Of a stretch of DNA of 64,000 nucleotides, positions 52,355 through 64,000 are shown piece after piece (the stretch's first letter is position 1; each line of letters begins with the position of its first letter). The translations under genes were made by a program, and so were the position numbers. Under the pieces are notes generated by a model. The model had not been told where the DNA came from. It made no database searches and saw nothing but the letters and a program-made list of their open reading frames with translations. The stretch comes from Phytophthora sp. 'mugwort' (lineage: Eukaryota > Oomycota > Peronosporomycetes > Peronosporales > Peronosporaceae), in NCBI GenBank assembly GCA_033558025.1, contig JAUCEF010000006.1, positions 1,302,001-1,366,000 of the forward strand. The letters run 5' to 3'.

Positions 52355-55300
52355 TCATACACTGGGGTATCGTTCGCGCTGCTGCTGAAGTTGCGCTCTC
52401 CTCTGTTCAATGAGTTCATCCACTGATAAATTCACGGGTTGGATGGCGGCAGTTGCTGCTGGAAACATCATCGTAGAGGAATTAGGTTTATCACTCAACT
52501 CCCGATTGCTACTGGGACCTGTAGTTGCCGTCATAAGCGTAGGCTGGCTGCTGCTCGACTCCTTTGAAAGTTTTCCACTCGAAGCATCGCCGATCCCAGC
52601 GTCAGCGTTGCGCAACGCGACAATTGAAGCGTTGACAAGTCTTTGAAGCGCATTCACCTCTCGTGCCAGCCATTTTGCAGGTTCGCCAAGCTTGTCAGCT
52701 CCACCCGCAGTCTGAAGCGTGGCATCGGATGCTTCACCGATAGCTGTCACGAGAGCCTTAATCTTGTGCTCCATAATGGTCTGAACAGCTCGCCGTTCCT
52801 TCAAGAGAGTTTCACATCGCGCTTGTAGCTGCATCTGGTCGTCGGTAACAGCACGGATCTGGAGTTGATGATTCTCCGCCATCAGTTGTTCTAATTGCCG
52901 CTGTAGGTTGACAAGCTGTTGCTTGTCCCTGGTGCTCTCGGCGCGGTTAAGATCTTTGGTGCGCGCCTCGAGTTCCACCTGCACGAGCTTGTCCAGTTTT
53001 TCGCGCATTTGAAACTCCACCGAGACCTTTTCCGACTTGACGTCCTCCAACTCTTTGGCCATCCTTTGGTGCTCTGCAACCTGCGCGTCCACCAGCGCGC
53101 GTAGTTCTTGGATCTTCTCTTCGGCAGAAAGCAGACTGGATCCACTGCTTCCAGTGTGAAATGAATTGTTGTTCCCGCTGTTGCAGTTGTTATCGTTCAT
53201 GATAACGGGGTCTACCGGATGAGGTCGGAACTGTTTGTGTGTGATAAGCAGCTCAGCAGCCGTCTCCGACACTATAGAACAAGATGAAGATGTCTTTGCA
53301 GTTTGTGCTGCGCCGCCTCCCCAATCACCAAGCGCCTTGAGCAACTCGGCATCAATTTTACCCGGAGAACTTGCGTTGTGTTCCATAGCCACACGCTGCA
53401 AGTGAATAAGGTGCGCCGTCTTCTCATCGAGTTTCTCCTCGAGCTCCTTCTGGTGGCGGTCATAAGCATCTAGCTCATCCTGCAATGCTGTGATCTGCTC
53501 GTCGCGCTCATTCAGTCGCTGAGTTAGTGCAATCATGATATCACGCTGCTTGAGCAGTAGCTGCTTGTAGCGATCCACCTGAGCCTTCTCTTCCTCGATA
53601 GTCTCTCGTTCCTTTTCGAGGTCAGCTAGACGGCACTCATACTCCTGACGGATTCGATCCTGGTGCTCCTTGATTGCAACACGTATCAATGGATCCTCAA
53701 CATTTAAGGTCTCGCCGTCAGCACCGCTAAGGCCGCCAGAAGGTGTGAGACGTCTCTGGTTGCTCATCAGCATTTGAGATGTCAGTGCTGAGATGCGCTG
53801 CTCAAGGCGCTTTTTCTCTTCTTTCTCCCGCATGAATTCACGCGAGCGTTCCTCAAGGGCACGGATCGCTGCCATTTTGTCTTCTTCAGCCCGGCGGCGC
53901 TGTTCGTCGAGCTCCAGTAACCGGCGCTTGTCCACAACGTTACGTGAACGCTCTTCCAGCTCGGCTCGCAGTCGCTTCAGCTCACGTTCATACTTTCGAA
54001 GCAGCGATTTCTGATCCAAGTCTTCATTCACTCGTGCCTCATTCTTGATGTGTTTGGCACGATTGGCAAACTTGAGGGTAGAAAGAGACTCGGTCATCGC
54101 CTCCAACGCGGGTGAAATCATAGCCATCATGGTCGTTTTGCAGTTGCCACCTAGCGAGTCCTCCAAGATTCGGGTGAGTTTACTATCGCGGTACGGGATG
54201 TGTTGACGTCCGCGTGCGTCGGTTAATGCCGAGATGACGTTTCCTAGCGCCGAAAGAGACTGGTTAATTTTCTTGCTTTCTTCCAGCCGTTGACCTGTAG
54301 CGCCTGACAGCCGCACTCGCTCCGAGCCAGCAAGATCTACCAGGTTCAGTTTACCAACTTTGAAGCTTTGCCGCACCATCGCCTCAAGCTTTGGGTGTAA
54401 AGCTGCTGTGCCGTTGCCATTGGCTCCATTCGGAGTCTTGCCACCTGTGCCACCATTAGCAGGAGCATTTCCTCCACCGTGACGCGCCTGGTAAGCATTA
54501 ACAAGCGCCATGAACTCCTCCTGTGCCACATCGTTCCCTTTCGAATCCACATATGTTGTCTTGCTCTGCTCAGCGATAATGATGAACACGGCGTGGCTAC
54601 GAGACGATAACTCGTTCATCTTCGTACTACCAGTAGCACGCATTGCACCACCGCGTTCCATAAGTCCGTAAATTTCCTCCGGTGATCGCACCACCCATTC
54701 AGATAACCCCTCGACAAATACCCCACGTCGTCGATCTTCTCGGATAGTCAAGTTGCTTCGCTCAGGCTTCAGCAGATCCGAGATAGATTCGTTATAAATT
54801 TGCAGATATGACGCGCGTACGAGGAAGCGGCAGCGCGCTGACACATTGGCCTGGATATGGCAAAAAATCTGTTCGATAGCGCGCGGGATAATTCCCCGCT
54901 CTTCGACGCTGCCAGAGCCGCTGTTGAACCCCTCCATCGTGTACGTCTTGCCAGTTCCAGTTTGTCCGTAGGCGAATATGGTGGCATTGTACCCTTCGAG
55001 CGACGACTCCACCACAGCCTTGGCAGTATTCTCGTACACGGTGCTTTGAGTGCATTGTTGGTCGTACACATGGTCGAACGAGAAGACGTGATTGCCGTAC
55101 GCACCTGGTGTACTGGACTCGTTGTCTCCATTTCCCCCATTGCCTCCATTAAAGGCCAGTGCACTGAGGTTCTCCGATACAGTCAGCACGTGACCTTGTT
55201 GATCCACGTTGATGACGTTCTGAAACGGTCGGTCACCGTGAAGCTCACGCGGCAGCGGAGGACGCACACGAATCACCACCTTAAAATTGCTTCCGCGTTC

Positions 55301-55747
55301 GGCGGCGTATCGACTCGAGTTGCTGGCGATGCTGTGTGCCGGCGACGTAGGGCGGTCTCCGAGGAATCCGTCAGAAGAGGTCGACGCTGTCTCGGTATCT
55401 TCACTGCTGCGAGAACCTCCAGTCGAGTTGTAGGCGTTGGATATGGCTGTCCGTTGGAGGTACGCCATGGCAGCAGTAGCTGGCGCTGGTGGGGCATAGT
55501 ACTGATGCTGTTGCTGTTGTAGTGGTTGGGCTCGACGTGTCGTATGACTCGGAGACAACGTACTACCGTGCGGGGATGAACGTGCACTGCCGGACGGTGA
55601 ACTCGAAGCCGAGGACACGCTGATGCTCATGCCTTGAGCATACGGGTGACCCCCACGGCTGTTATAAACACTGGCAGCGCGCGGTGCCGTCCCGCTTGGA
55701 CTCCGGGATTGACGCAGCGACGCGTTGAAGTCGCTGGTGCTCCTCAT
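52355..55747 (-). CDS. Kinesin motor protein, N-terminal motor
   Basis: 1130 aa from ATG 55747, no internal introns needed. A Ser/Gln/Pro-rich N-terminal region (about 1-150) precedes the motor domain at about 155-580. Motor motifs: VIRVRPPLP, GQTGTGKTYTM P-loop (about 261-271), NELSSRSHAVF switch I and VDLAGSER switch II, with a Gly/Asn-rich insertion between the two. KHIKNEARVNEDLDQKSLLRKYERELKRLRAEL opens a long coiled coil through about 580-1050, suggesting a dimer. Plus-end-directed transport is expected of N-terminal motors. The exact subfamily cannot be told. An upstream exon is possible because the frame stays open, without ATG, for 36 more codons. Convergent with the STIMATE-like gene, 70 bp apart. 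Confidence 0.9.
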   Translation of the reverse strand: MRSTSDFNASLRQSRSPSGTAPRAASVYNSRGGHPYAQGMSISVSSASSSPSGSARSSPHGSTLSPSHTTRRAQPLQQQQHQYYAPPAPATAAMAYLQRTAISNAYNSTGGSRSSEDTETASTSSDGFLGDRPTSPAHSIASNSSRYAAERGSNFKVVIRVRPPLPRELHGDRPFQNVINVDQQGHVLTVSENLSALAFNGGNGGNGDNESSTPGAYGNHVFSFDHVYDQQCTQSTVYENTAKAVVESSLEGYNATIFAYGQTGTGKTYTMEGFNSGSGSVEERGIIPRAIEQIFCHIQANVSARCRFLVRASYLQIYNESISDLLKPERSNLTIREDRRRGVFVEGLSEWVVRSPEEIYGLMERGGAMRATGSTKMNELSSRSHAVFIIIAEQSKTTYVDSKGNDVAQEEFMALVNAYQARHGGGNAPANGGTGGKTPNGANGNGTAALHPKLEAMVRQSFKVGKLNLVDLAGSERVRLSGATGQRLEESKKINQSLSALGNVISALTDARGRQHIPYRDSKLTRILEDSLGGNCKTTMMAMISPALEAMTESLSTLKFANRAKHIKNEARVNEDLDQKSLLRKYERELKRLRAELEERSRNVVDKRRLLELDEQRRRAEEDKMAAIRALEERSREFMREKEEKKRLEQRISALTSQMLMSNQRRLTPSGGLSGADGETLNVEDPLIRVAIKEHQDRIRQEYECRLADLEKERETIEEEKAQVDRYKQLLLKQRDIMIALTQRLNERDEQITALQDELDAYDRHQKELEEKLDEKTAHLIHLQRVAMEHNASSPGKIDAELLKALGDWGGGAAQTAKTSSSCSIVSETAAELLITHKQFRPHPVDPVIMNDNNCNSGNNNSFHTGSSGSSLLSAEEKIQELRALVDAQVAEHQRMAKELEDVKSEKVSVEFQMREKLDKLVQVELEARTKDLNRAESTRDKQQLVNLQRQLEQLMAENHQLQIRAVTDDQMQLQARCETLLKERRAVQTIMEHKIKALVTAIGEASDATLQTAGGADKLGEPAKWLAREVNALQRLVNASIVALRNADAGIGDASSGKLSKESSSSQPTLMTATTGPSSNRELSDKPNSSTMMFPAATAAIQPVNLSVDELIEQRRAQLQQQRERYPSV

Positions 55748-56005
55748 CTCGGTCAGGACGTTGCTCGTGGAATGAAGCTGGTAATCCACAGAACGGCGTT
55801 GTACCTCCTGTCCGGTCGCGCCCCTTGAAACTCTAATGAAACAGATACACGACACACCCGTCTCGGCTGGAAACTGCAGTGATCAAGGAAAACGGATAAG
55901 TTCACACCACGATGACGCGAGGCTGAGTCTACGATCAAATAAATCTATTTGTTTGGGCGAACCGCATACCTGAATGCTTCCCCCCCCTTGGTTGCAGCAC
56001 ACCCG

Positions 56006-59000
56006 TTAGCATCCCTTCAGAGTAAGAGACATCTTAATGTTCATTGCAGCCAGCTCGTTGGCAAGGTAGCGGAAGACGTAGGGCATGGCGACAGGTTCAC
56101 AGCTCTCGCCCGTTTGGCAAACTGTACAGTACCATTGGGTCTTGGACTTCATGGCGACGGCGATCTCTCCCTGGCCAGCAGTCTCGACTGTCGACCGCTG
56201 TGTGGCATTCGACAACAGACTGCCACAGTTTGTGCACACTGTGGCGATGTGCTTGTCGGAACAGTTCAACAGACGATCCTGCAGCAGGAACGCACAGCCA
56301 TGGGCAAGCAGCGAATCGCGCTCCATCTCACCGAGACGGATACCTCCACCTTTCTTACGGCCCTTGACGGGCTGACGGGTCAATGAGTTCATTGGACCCG
56401 TAGCACGCACTTGACTCTTGTCGCTAACCATATGACGCAGACGCTGATAGTACACGACACCAATGTAAATATCCGCCTGCATGATGGTACCGGAGATACC
56501 TGAGTACAAAGGCTCACTGCCCATGTAATTGTAGCCGTGCTCTTTCAGCTGCGAGCCAAAGTAGTCAATCACACGGTCCTTCTCGCTGAACTTGAACGGC
56601 GTGGCATCCATGTACTTGCCCTTCAGAGCACCCGTCTTAGCGGCCATCGACTCGATAAGCATACCGATGGTCATACGTGACGGGAAAGCGTGCGGGTTAA
56701 TGATAATGTCCGGGGAGATGCCTGACTCCGAGAACGGCATGTCGGCCTGAGGCCACAAAATACTCATAACACCCTTCTGTCCATGACGCGATGAGAACTT
56801 GTCACCAATCGTCGGGTTACGGCAGAAACGCAATTTAATGCTGGCCTTGGTGAACTCCGATGCCTGCGACGAACTACCAATCATGTTAACCTGCTCAATG
56901 ATAGCCGGTTCGGTCTCCTTGTGCTTTTGGAACGATGGCAGGCCGGTGGTCTCGTCGATCCAGCTTGCAATCGGGTCGCCGTAGTTTACGATTTGGCCAA
57001 TGTGAGGGAACCCATCGCGGTCCAGCTTCGTAGAGCAGAACTCTTCGCTGCCATCCGTCTTGATGTTGGAAAAGTACTTCTTGGACGTCGAACTGCCCTG
57101 TTTACCACCGGAACTAATGTCCACCGTTAGCTGCTTGTACACTGAAGCGTGAGCGAAACCACGTTCGTACGAAGATTTGTTCAGAATCATAGCATCCTCC
57201 ATATCGAAACCCGTGTACGAAATCACAGCCACCACCGCGTTGGTACCCAGCGGATACTCATCAAGCTGGTACTCACGCAGACGCTCATTCTGCACGATCG
57301 GAATCTGTGGCGACTGGATACGGTACATCTTGTTGTCCGAACGGTGTACGATTGAGTGGGCAGGCGTGCCCATCGTCTGCTTGGCCATCTGGCACTGGTA
57401 CATGTTACGAGGAGACTGATTGTAGTCGGAGAAGGGCGTCAGCGAGGCCACAAGCGACAGCATGTTTGTGGGCTTGATCTCCATGTGAGTCGTAGCCGGT
57501 CGGATATCATCCTTCGTACACGCGATGTCCATAAACACCTGCTCCATTGGTCCAATGTACTCAATGCGCTTGGTGTCCATCTGCATCACCGGACGCGACA
57601 TACGCGCAGCATCGGCTGACAAATACAGTCCCGGGAAAGGTCCACCGCGAGTAGGCAGGATGAGACACACCTCAAGGTTCGAGACAATGCCGTTGGCATC
57701 GCGCTCCTCCGAGCTTTCAGCAGACTTGATCTTGCGCAAAACATCCGCGATTCGCTTGCAAACCTCCGCAGGGGCTCCACCAAGCACCTTACCGTTCATC
57801 ATCACAGGCAGGTACGAGTACGGGACGATAAGAGCACCATCAGCGTAACCCGAGGTAGGGATCATACCCAGGCTTGCCAGGAAGCGGGACAGCTTGACTT
57901 CTTGTTGTAGGTAGTCATCTGCCTTGAACGCCGGGTGGCAAACAAGTTCACACTCCACAGCCAAGTGGTTCAGCAAACCGCAAGGAGATCCATCGGGAGT
58001 GTGCACAGGGCACAAGAACCCCCACGAGTCGGGCAGCAGTTTACGCACAGCTGTTGTCTTCATTTCAGTGAAGAATTGACCACGGTGAACGGAGCGGAAG
58101 TGTGAGAAGTAACGGTAATAGTTCAGCTTCTCGGCGACAATGGTGTAACCCGCAACCTGCAGCAGATCGAGACCACTAGACGAACGAAGGTTGCCCGTGT
58201 TCAGGAAGTACGTCATAGCGTTACCGATATTCGGGGTACGTTCCCACATCTTGCGCAGGAAAGCCTGGTCCATCACGACAGCCTTCTTCTTGCTCTGTGT
58301 TTCCTTCAGGATGTTTGCGCGCATCAACATGAGAGATTCCTGCAGCTTCTCCTTCATGATCATAAGGTAGAGGTGACCAGGCAGCAGCAGCTCGTGGTTC
58401 ATGACGGAATCGGCGTTGTCTTCAGGAATGTCGCCCTTCGCAAATGCGTACAGCTTGCGCAGCATCAAACACAGCAGTTCCACCTTCTGTGTGCGTCCCT
58501 TCTCGCCCTTGGGAATGTGCACAAACAGGAATTCGTCCAAAAGCTTGCTCCCAACCTCCACGTTGCTCATGTTTTCGTACACATATGGCATGGCAAAACG
58601 AAAGTGTTTGCCCAAGTATGCCAACGCCTCGTCACGCGAGTAGAGGGAGAACTTCTTGGCTTCACGCAGAATCAGCTCCACACGAGCAGATAGGTACGTG
58701 TTCTCGTGATCTCCACGCAACACACGCTCGTAAATCTCACGGTCCGTAAGTGGGTACAGTGCCTTGAGTACAAGACCCACGGGGATCATAAACTCCTGTT
58801 TCTTGACACCAAAACGCACGGTAGCATTACCATCCTGCAAGTAGTGCACGGTGACCGTCACAGCGGACTGGTCGCGCTTGACGCACTTCATAAACACAGC
58901 CAGCTCCGTGTATAGGTCACCACGGTTGGCAAAGGCGCCACGACGCACGGCCATGATGTGGTGGCGACGCGGCATCTGGAGTAGACGCACGCAGCGCTCG

Positions 59001-59636
59001 TTACCATTACAGATAAAGTAGCCACCCATCTCGTTGGCCTCCTCGCGGGCTTTGACGAGCTCAGAGGGCGACTTGCCGTTGAGGTGGCAGCGCTTCGATC
59101 GCACCATGATGGGGATCTCACCTACCACGCGCTGGATGCGCTCAACGTTCTGGGAGCCGCCGAAAGAACGCGCGAGCGTCACGACCAGTGGAGCCGTATA
59201 CGAGACGCCGCGCTGGCGACACTCGCTAGGCAGCAGCTTCTGCTCTCCAGTGATCTGGTTCTCCGTCGTAGGGTAGCCAATCTGCGCATTCTCGATCCAG
59301 AAGTCCATCCGATGCTGATTAGGGAGCTCTACAGGCATCTTACACATGTCGGCGACGGCCAGGTCCAGACCCTCGGTCAGGAAGAAGTTGAACGAGTCCA
59401 GGTGCGGCGCCACAAGCTTCTGCAACTTGTCATTGCTGTTGATATTTATTGCAGTTGCACATACAAAGAACCATATTAGTATTTTTGTCTTAAGTTGACA
59501 GGAAACGTCAAGAGTGATGGTCGTACGTCTTGGTAGGCACCGAGCGCGAGCAGGAAGACGGGTTCGTGGACGGCCACTCGTTCACATAGGCCTTGGTCTT
59601 GCTAGCCTTCTTCTTCGAGCTCTTATCGCCCGCCAT
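56006..59636 (-). CDS. RPA2: RNA polymerase I second-largest subunit RPA2/RPA135 (2 exons)
   Basis: Exon 1 59636-59527 (ATG at 59636) and exon 2 59435-56006 join with phase 2 to give PTKTNDKLQKLVAPHLDSFN, 1179 aa (yeast RPA135 is about 1200). The 91-bp intron has donor GTACGA and acceptor AACAG. RPB2-family blocks are clear: GYFICNGNERCVR, WGFLCPVHTPDGSPCGLLNHLA, GYTGFDMEDAMILNKSSYERG-type block, DKFSSRHGQKGVMSILWP (hybrid binding), INPHAFPSRMTIGMLIES, and a C-terminal zinc site (VCTNCG ... WYCTVC). Pol I makes the large rRNA precursor in the nucleolus. Pol I identity, not Pol II or III, rests on the N-terminal block MPVELPNQHRMDFWI-like and the shorter C-terminal clamp. It is divergent from the ion channel. 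Confidence 0.95.
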
Positions 59637-60296
59637 GGCAATAGAGAGGTCAGTCGCTGCTGTAGCTAGAGGTGGAAGGCCCGGGGCAGCGTACTGATGA
59701 TGGGGAAGTGCACGAATGGAGGTCAATCGGCGCCGCTTTGGGAAACCAGCTCAGCCAGCCAACACGAAAAACCTCATGATGGCAGTGAAAAACCTCACAA
59801 AATATTTACCTGTCCGGATCGCATATTCTCAAATACTTTCGTTATGACAAGCTCACCAGATACTAGAGGTCATATTTGAACTCAAATAAGAATTTACAGT
59901 ATCAAAATGCTATGGATGCAGAGTGATTGTTCATTTTTGTTGACATGCTGAAGAGTGTCCGTTTCGCGAGGGTCATGCAGGACACCAAGAACTATTTGCG
60001 CGTTAGTTTTGTGCACGGGTCGCTGGAGCGTTACAGCGGCTTGGTGTATTGAGCGCGCGCTGCGCTTCCCAACGACAACTCGCGCCTCCGCGGTCGTGTA
60101 CACTAGTAGCACCTTCATGCGCGGCGGGAATAGACCTGATTCAGAGCATCCGTGACTTCGTACACGTCCCGACGGAGTTGGTTGACCGCGACCAAGCACA
60201 CAGAGAGAGGCGGGAAACGGGCGAGCCCGTTCCAAACAGGCCGACAGAGTGGAGACATCAAAGTTCCGGAGTGGGGCGCTGCCCCCACTTCATCAA
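59637..60296. other. Divergent intergenic region, RPA2 / K+ channel
   Basis: Gene-free. On the minus strand CCATTCGTGCACTTCCCC near 59703-59720 is initiator-like for RPA2. On the plus strand the channel frame opens from upstream non-ATG codons, so an upstream exon cannot be excluded. Confidence 0.4.
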
Positions 60297-63200
60297 ATGT
60301 CTGATGGCAGCATCAAGTTGTCGTCGGATCTCAATGAGCCGGTCCCAGGAAGGTTCAATCCTTCTGTTCGTCTTGGATTCAGCGACATCGCACAGCTACC
60401 TAGCTCCGTTCCTGCTGGGATTGGTGAGGAATCTGCCCGCTCGTCCGCCAGGCCAGGCTTCTCCAGGTACCAAAGTATCACGACAAGGACCAATTCGTGG
60501 AAATCGGAGACCACAGCACCCATAGATATCCCTGTAGTACCGGCAGCAACAGAGCGGGCGATGGAAGAAAACGACAGGGTGTTTACGCAAGGCCAAATAG
60601 CTTCTGAATCTCAGACGGAGACGTCTGGTCAGCTTCAGCGTCTTGTGAAGCGGTCGTCGCTAATGAGAAGTGGTTCTGAAGGTGGCAGCGTTAGAAATTC
60701 CAGAGTACACCCTGTTGATTCTCATGGTGCCGGGGGAAAGAGCAGAGGTCGTCGAGGATCATTTGATAGAGTCCTCAGTGACGCATCGGATCGAAACTCG
60801 AGCTTCGAGGAACACGATATGGCATCCATAGTGAGCAAGAGATTGTCACTGCACAGGGTGCGCGTCACGTCAAGAAATAATTCCGCCGTAGCGGCTTCTC
60901 CAGCCAGTTCTCAGCAGCCGATTGACCCGTCGATTCATCGCATGATTTACTTTCGTACCAAGAAAGAGCTGAGCGAGTTGTTTGTCTTGCCACCTGTGTC
61001 GCTATGGGGACGTCGGTTTAATCGCGTAGTGTTTATTCTCATTCTACTCGGGAATATGGGCCTTGCTATGGAAACGTGCGATGGACCGCACATGGGAAGC
61101 ACAGATCCAGGATATCCGTATTTACCATCTGAAGATGATCATGACATTTTGGACGGCGTGCTGACGGGGCTGTTTACATTGGAGTTTCTCGGACGCATTA
61201 TCCAAACCAGAAATCTTCGCGCAACTGCGCATGATCCATACATGTGGTTAGATTTCATCGGGATCTCTCCATGGTATTTGTTACAGATTTTGGAGGCTAT
61301 GGAGGTGGACTTCGACGTTAAGCACTCTTTTCACCTGCTTCGCTTGGTCCGCACTGTGCGATTGGCACGTATCTTGCGGCACTATGAGCAAACAAAGATC
61401 ATGTACCTCGCCATCAAAGCCAGCTTGCGTCCTCTGAGCATCATGCTGTTTTTCCTGTTCACGCTGGTTATGATACTTGCTACTGCAATTTTCTATGCTG
61501 AGCCCTGCTACAACGTGGAGATTTGCACCTTTACTGATATTTTCAACTCGGCGTATTTTGTGATGGTTACGTGAGTATCTTAAATTAATGAGAATGTTAT
61601 CAGTTTTTTGTGGTTGCTAGTCCAGAAACTTACATGTTTGTGGTGGATATCATTTTTTCAGGGTCGCGACCGTGGGGTATGGTCGTCAGGCACCATCATT
61701 GAAGAATCCAGCATCGCTCATGTTAACAATGGTTGCAATGATTCTTGGGCAGATCTATTTCTCGATGCCTGTGGCAATTATTGGCACTAACTTTCAACTG
61801 ACGTACGAGAATTTTCAGATGGACAAGAAGAAAAAATCTCGCTATCTAGATGCGTCGCTTTCTCCCTTCGATTGTCAGAGACTGCATAGTCATGCTAGGC
61901 GACTTTGTGATGTACAATACCATTTATTGCACGTGTGGTCAGTTGTGCACAACCACATTTCCGGCATCGCGCGTTCAAATATGAGGAGCACGCAGTCGAT
62001 GACAATGACAATGGAAATGCTCGAATCAGAGGCTGACCGTCAAAGCAAAATAAAGGAAGGCATTGCCCGCTTGCTGGAAGTTCACGATGAAGCTGTCATT
62101 CTCCTACAAATTTTCATTCCTCACCGACGAAGATCGATTCAGATGACACTAGATCCCCGGTCCCAAGGACTGTTAGGTAACATGTACGCGAAGGCAAAAC
62201 GGGCTATGACCAAAGCAAAGGTGAATTCGGGTCAACACTCCGCTGTTATTGACCCACGGATAGCTTCTCAAACACTTAGAGGCCGGCTTTGGTTACTGCT
62301 AGAAGTACCAGATTCCTCGCGTCTCGCCACGATAGTGAACCAAGCTATGGTCGCGTTTGCACTTGTCAGCATCATGTTATTTTTCACAGAGTCGCTGCAG
62401 GAGCTGGCAGCAAGTGGCGTTGACACGCACGGCTGCAGAACTGTCGTCAAGAGCTACTGCAGGGAAGAAGGATTTGATAAACTTGATCCCGCGTGCTTTT
62501 TGCGTCTGGAAAACGGCACGAGTGATTTCGCACAGCGACTTCAGTTTTCTTGCTCTAGTGTAACCGAATCACGAGAATGCTACGGCAACGGGTACAACTT
62601 TGGGTCACTGAACGCCTCAGCGTTGCCGTGCCAAGACGCCTTTCTTGAAGAGAGTGTAGATTTTGTGTGTTACCGTCAGCAATGTCGAGCATCTGGAACT
62701 ATGCTCTTCGACATGGGCCCATACTGGATTTATTTTGAGTGGTATTTCGGCATCGTGTTCACGTTGGAGCTGGGCCTCCGGTTTTATGTGTCGCAGAACC
62801 GCAAGCAGTTCTGGAAAGACTTCTACGTATTTTTTGACGCGCTTGCCATCCTGCCGTTCTTTGTCGAGGTTATTGAACTTCTCTTTGCGCGGATCCGGCC
62901 AGACTACGCGATCGTTGCCACATCACCGTCGATTCTTTCGGTGATTCGTGTATTGAAGATTATGCGAATCCTTAAACTGACACGGGTACGATACGATTTT
63001 CTTCTCTGGGTTTGGTATGTTTTTGGCAACTTCTAGTTGCACACTACTAACTGTCTTTTAGCATTTCCGAGGGACTAAAGTCTTGGCTTCAACTGCGATA
63101 AAAATCTGGAAGCCTTTGGTTATCCCAGTAAGATAATAGTCGATCAGATAGTGACTAGTAAGTGTTCTCACTTTTATTACAGCTCTTCTTCCTGTTTACA

Positions 63201-64000
63201 GGTTGTATTATTGCCGGCGCGATGTTTTACGAAATCGAACGCGGGAAAGAATGCTTTGTAGGCGAAACCTGCATGTGGTGGAACAAGAACGTCCTTACAC
63301 CAGAGCTGGCAGCAGGGCTTCCAACTAGGAAGCGCATCTTGATTCAAGATAAGGTGAAAGCTACGATTGTTGACATGATACGCTCGACATGGCTATCATA
63401 TACAACGTAAGAAGTACAGTAGTTGATTATAATGCGTGGTCACTCGGTTTTTCTAACGCTATTTTTTGTATTAAAAAAAAGGCTGACTTCGGTTGGATAT
63501 GGCGACTTGGTACCAAGGACATCCATAGGGAAATTCTTCGGTGTGCTCGTGATCATTGCTGCAACTATTTACTCAGCGATGCCTCTATCGCTGGTAGGAA
63601 CACAGTTCTACTCACTGTACGAAAAGCACCTGGAAAAAATGGTCATCAAGCAGGTACATACATAGTGTTTGCTTGCTAGAGCCTCACCGGACGGTAGAAA
63701 TGTCATGCCACTCACCTCCGTCATGGTTCTCTCTCAGGGTGGCTCGTCCATTTCGTGGCGTACCAAGACTACCATCACTATCGTGTCGCAATACAAGCAA
63801 GTGACCAAGCACCATTCGGCTCGAAAACCCGAGCCGTTCATGCTTTCGGAGGAGCACTTAACGATCGCTCAGGAATTCGAGAGCATGAGGAAAACTTTTT
63901 TAAACCTGCAGCGCACCTTGGACGCGGCCACCACCACTTCCTTCGACACAATGCAGCGCAAATCCTCGCTCACTAAAGGGTCCAAGCCGTCGGCAACGTC
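60297..64000 (+). CDS. Tandem two-repeat voltage-gated K+ channel (partial at window end)
   Basis: Exons by phase: 60297-61570, 61662-62985, 63062-63127, 63183-63406, 63482-63653, 63738-beyond 64000; at least 1107 aa. After a Ser-rich cytosolic N-terminus (about 1-240) come two full six-helix channel units. Repeat 1: S1-S4 with LRLVRTVRLARILRH (Arg every third position, about 345-360) and the filter TVATVGYGR (about 425-433). A cytosolic linker of about 220 residues follows. Repeat 2: S4 VIRVLKIMRILKLTRHFRG and the filter TSVGYGD (about 965-971). Both filters are K+-selective type. Voltage-gated K+ channels normally have one unit per chain and form tetramers; this one should form dimers. The C-terminus has a Ser/Thr/Lys-rich cytosolic tail with coiled segment, cut by the window. 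Confidence 0.88.

Noticed and set aside
54857..55522. Open frame antisense to the kinesin gene
   Set aside because: No domain, and it lies fully inside a well supported coding region on the other strand.

Overview
The window looks like nuclear DNA of an oomycete, probably Phytophthora or a close relative. Reasons seen in the sequence: genes are compact and closely spaced; introns are few and short (55-150 bp) with GTRNGT-type donors; several genes carry an oomycete-like initiator (TCATTYYNCA type) just upstream of the ATG; there is an array of WRKY19-like CxxxxC..CxxH zinc repeats; and a dense housekeeping block lies beside an island of decayed transposons. No organism name can be proven from the sequence alone.

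Layout. 1-4630: decayed LINE retrotransposon (endonuclease, reverse transcriptase, zf-RVT tail). 5.1-12.4 kb: gene block with ALG3 mannosyltransferase, DPH2 (diphthamide synthesis), a WRKY19-like zinc-repeat protein, and a gene joining an FHA domain to a WDR70-type WD40 protein. 12.6-35 kb: repeat island with three degenerate Mutator-like elements (MULEs); two of these also carry a Ulp1/C48 protease module. The island also holds an AIP1/WDR1 pseudogene fragment, two pogo/CENP-B-like DNA transposons, a possible tRNA-derived SINE head, foldback hairpins, and two degenerate reading frames I do not recognise. 35.2-64 kb: gene block with MOZART1, a GT8 membrane protein, PKA catalytic subunit, an SDR oxidoreductase, TBL2-like WD40, a SET/Rubisco-LSMT-type methyltransferase, a PH-histidine phosphatase fusion, an aldo-keto reductase, a double cathepsin X/Z-like cysteine protease, a STIMATE/TMEM110-like membrane protein, a kinesin, RNA polymerase I subunit RPA2, and a two-repeat voltage-gated K+ channel cut by the window end.

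The genes do not form a pathway. They are mostly independent housekeeping functions in alternating, often divergent or convergent, orientation. Exon joins were derived by matching reading phase and family motifs across introns; each was checked for frame by hand. The most unusual items are the tandem 2x6TM K+ channel, the FHA-WDR70 fusion, the double-unit cathepsin, the MULE plus Ulp1 elements, the ALG3 C-terminal extension, and a GT8 protein that lacks the usual metal-binding motif.
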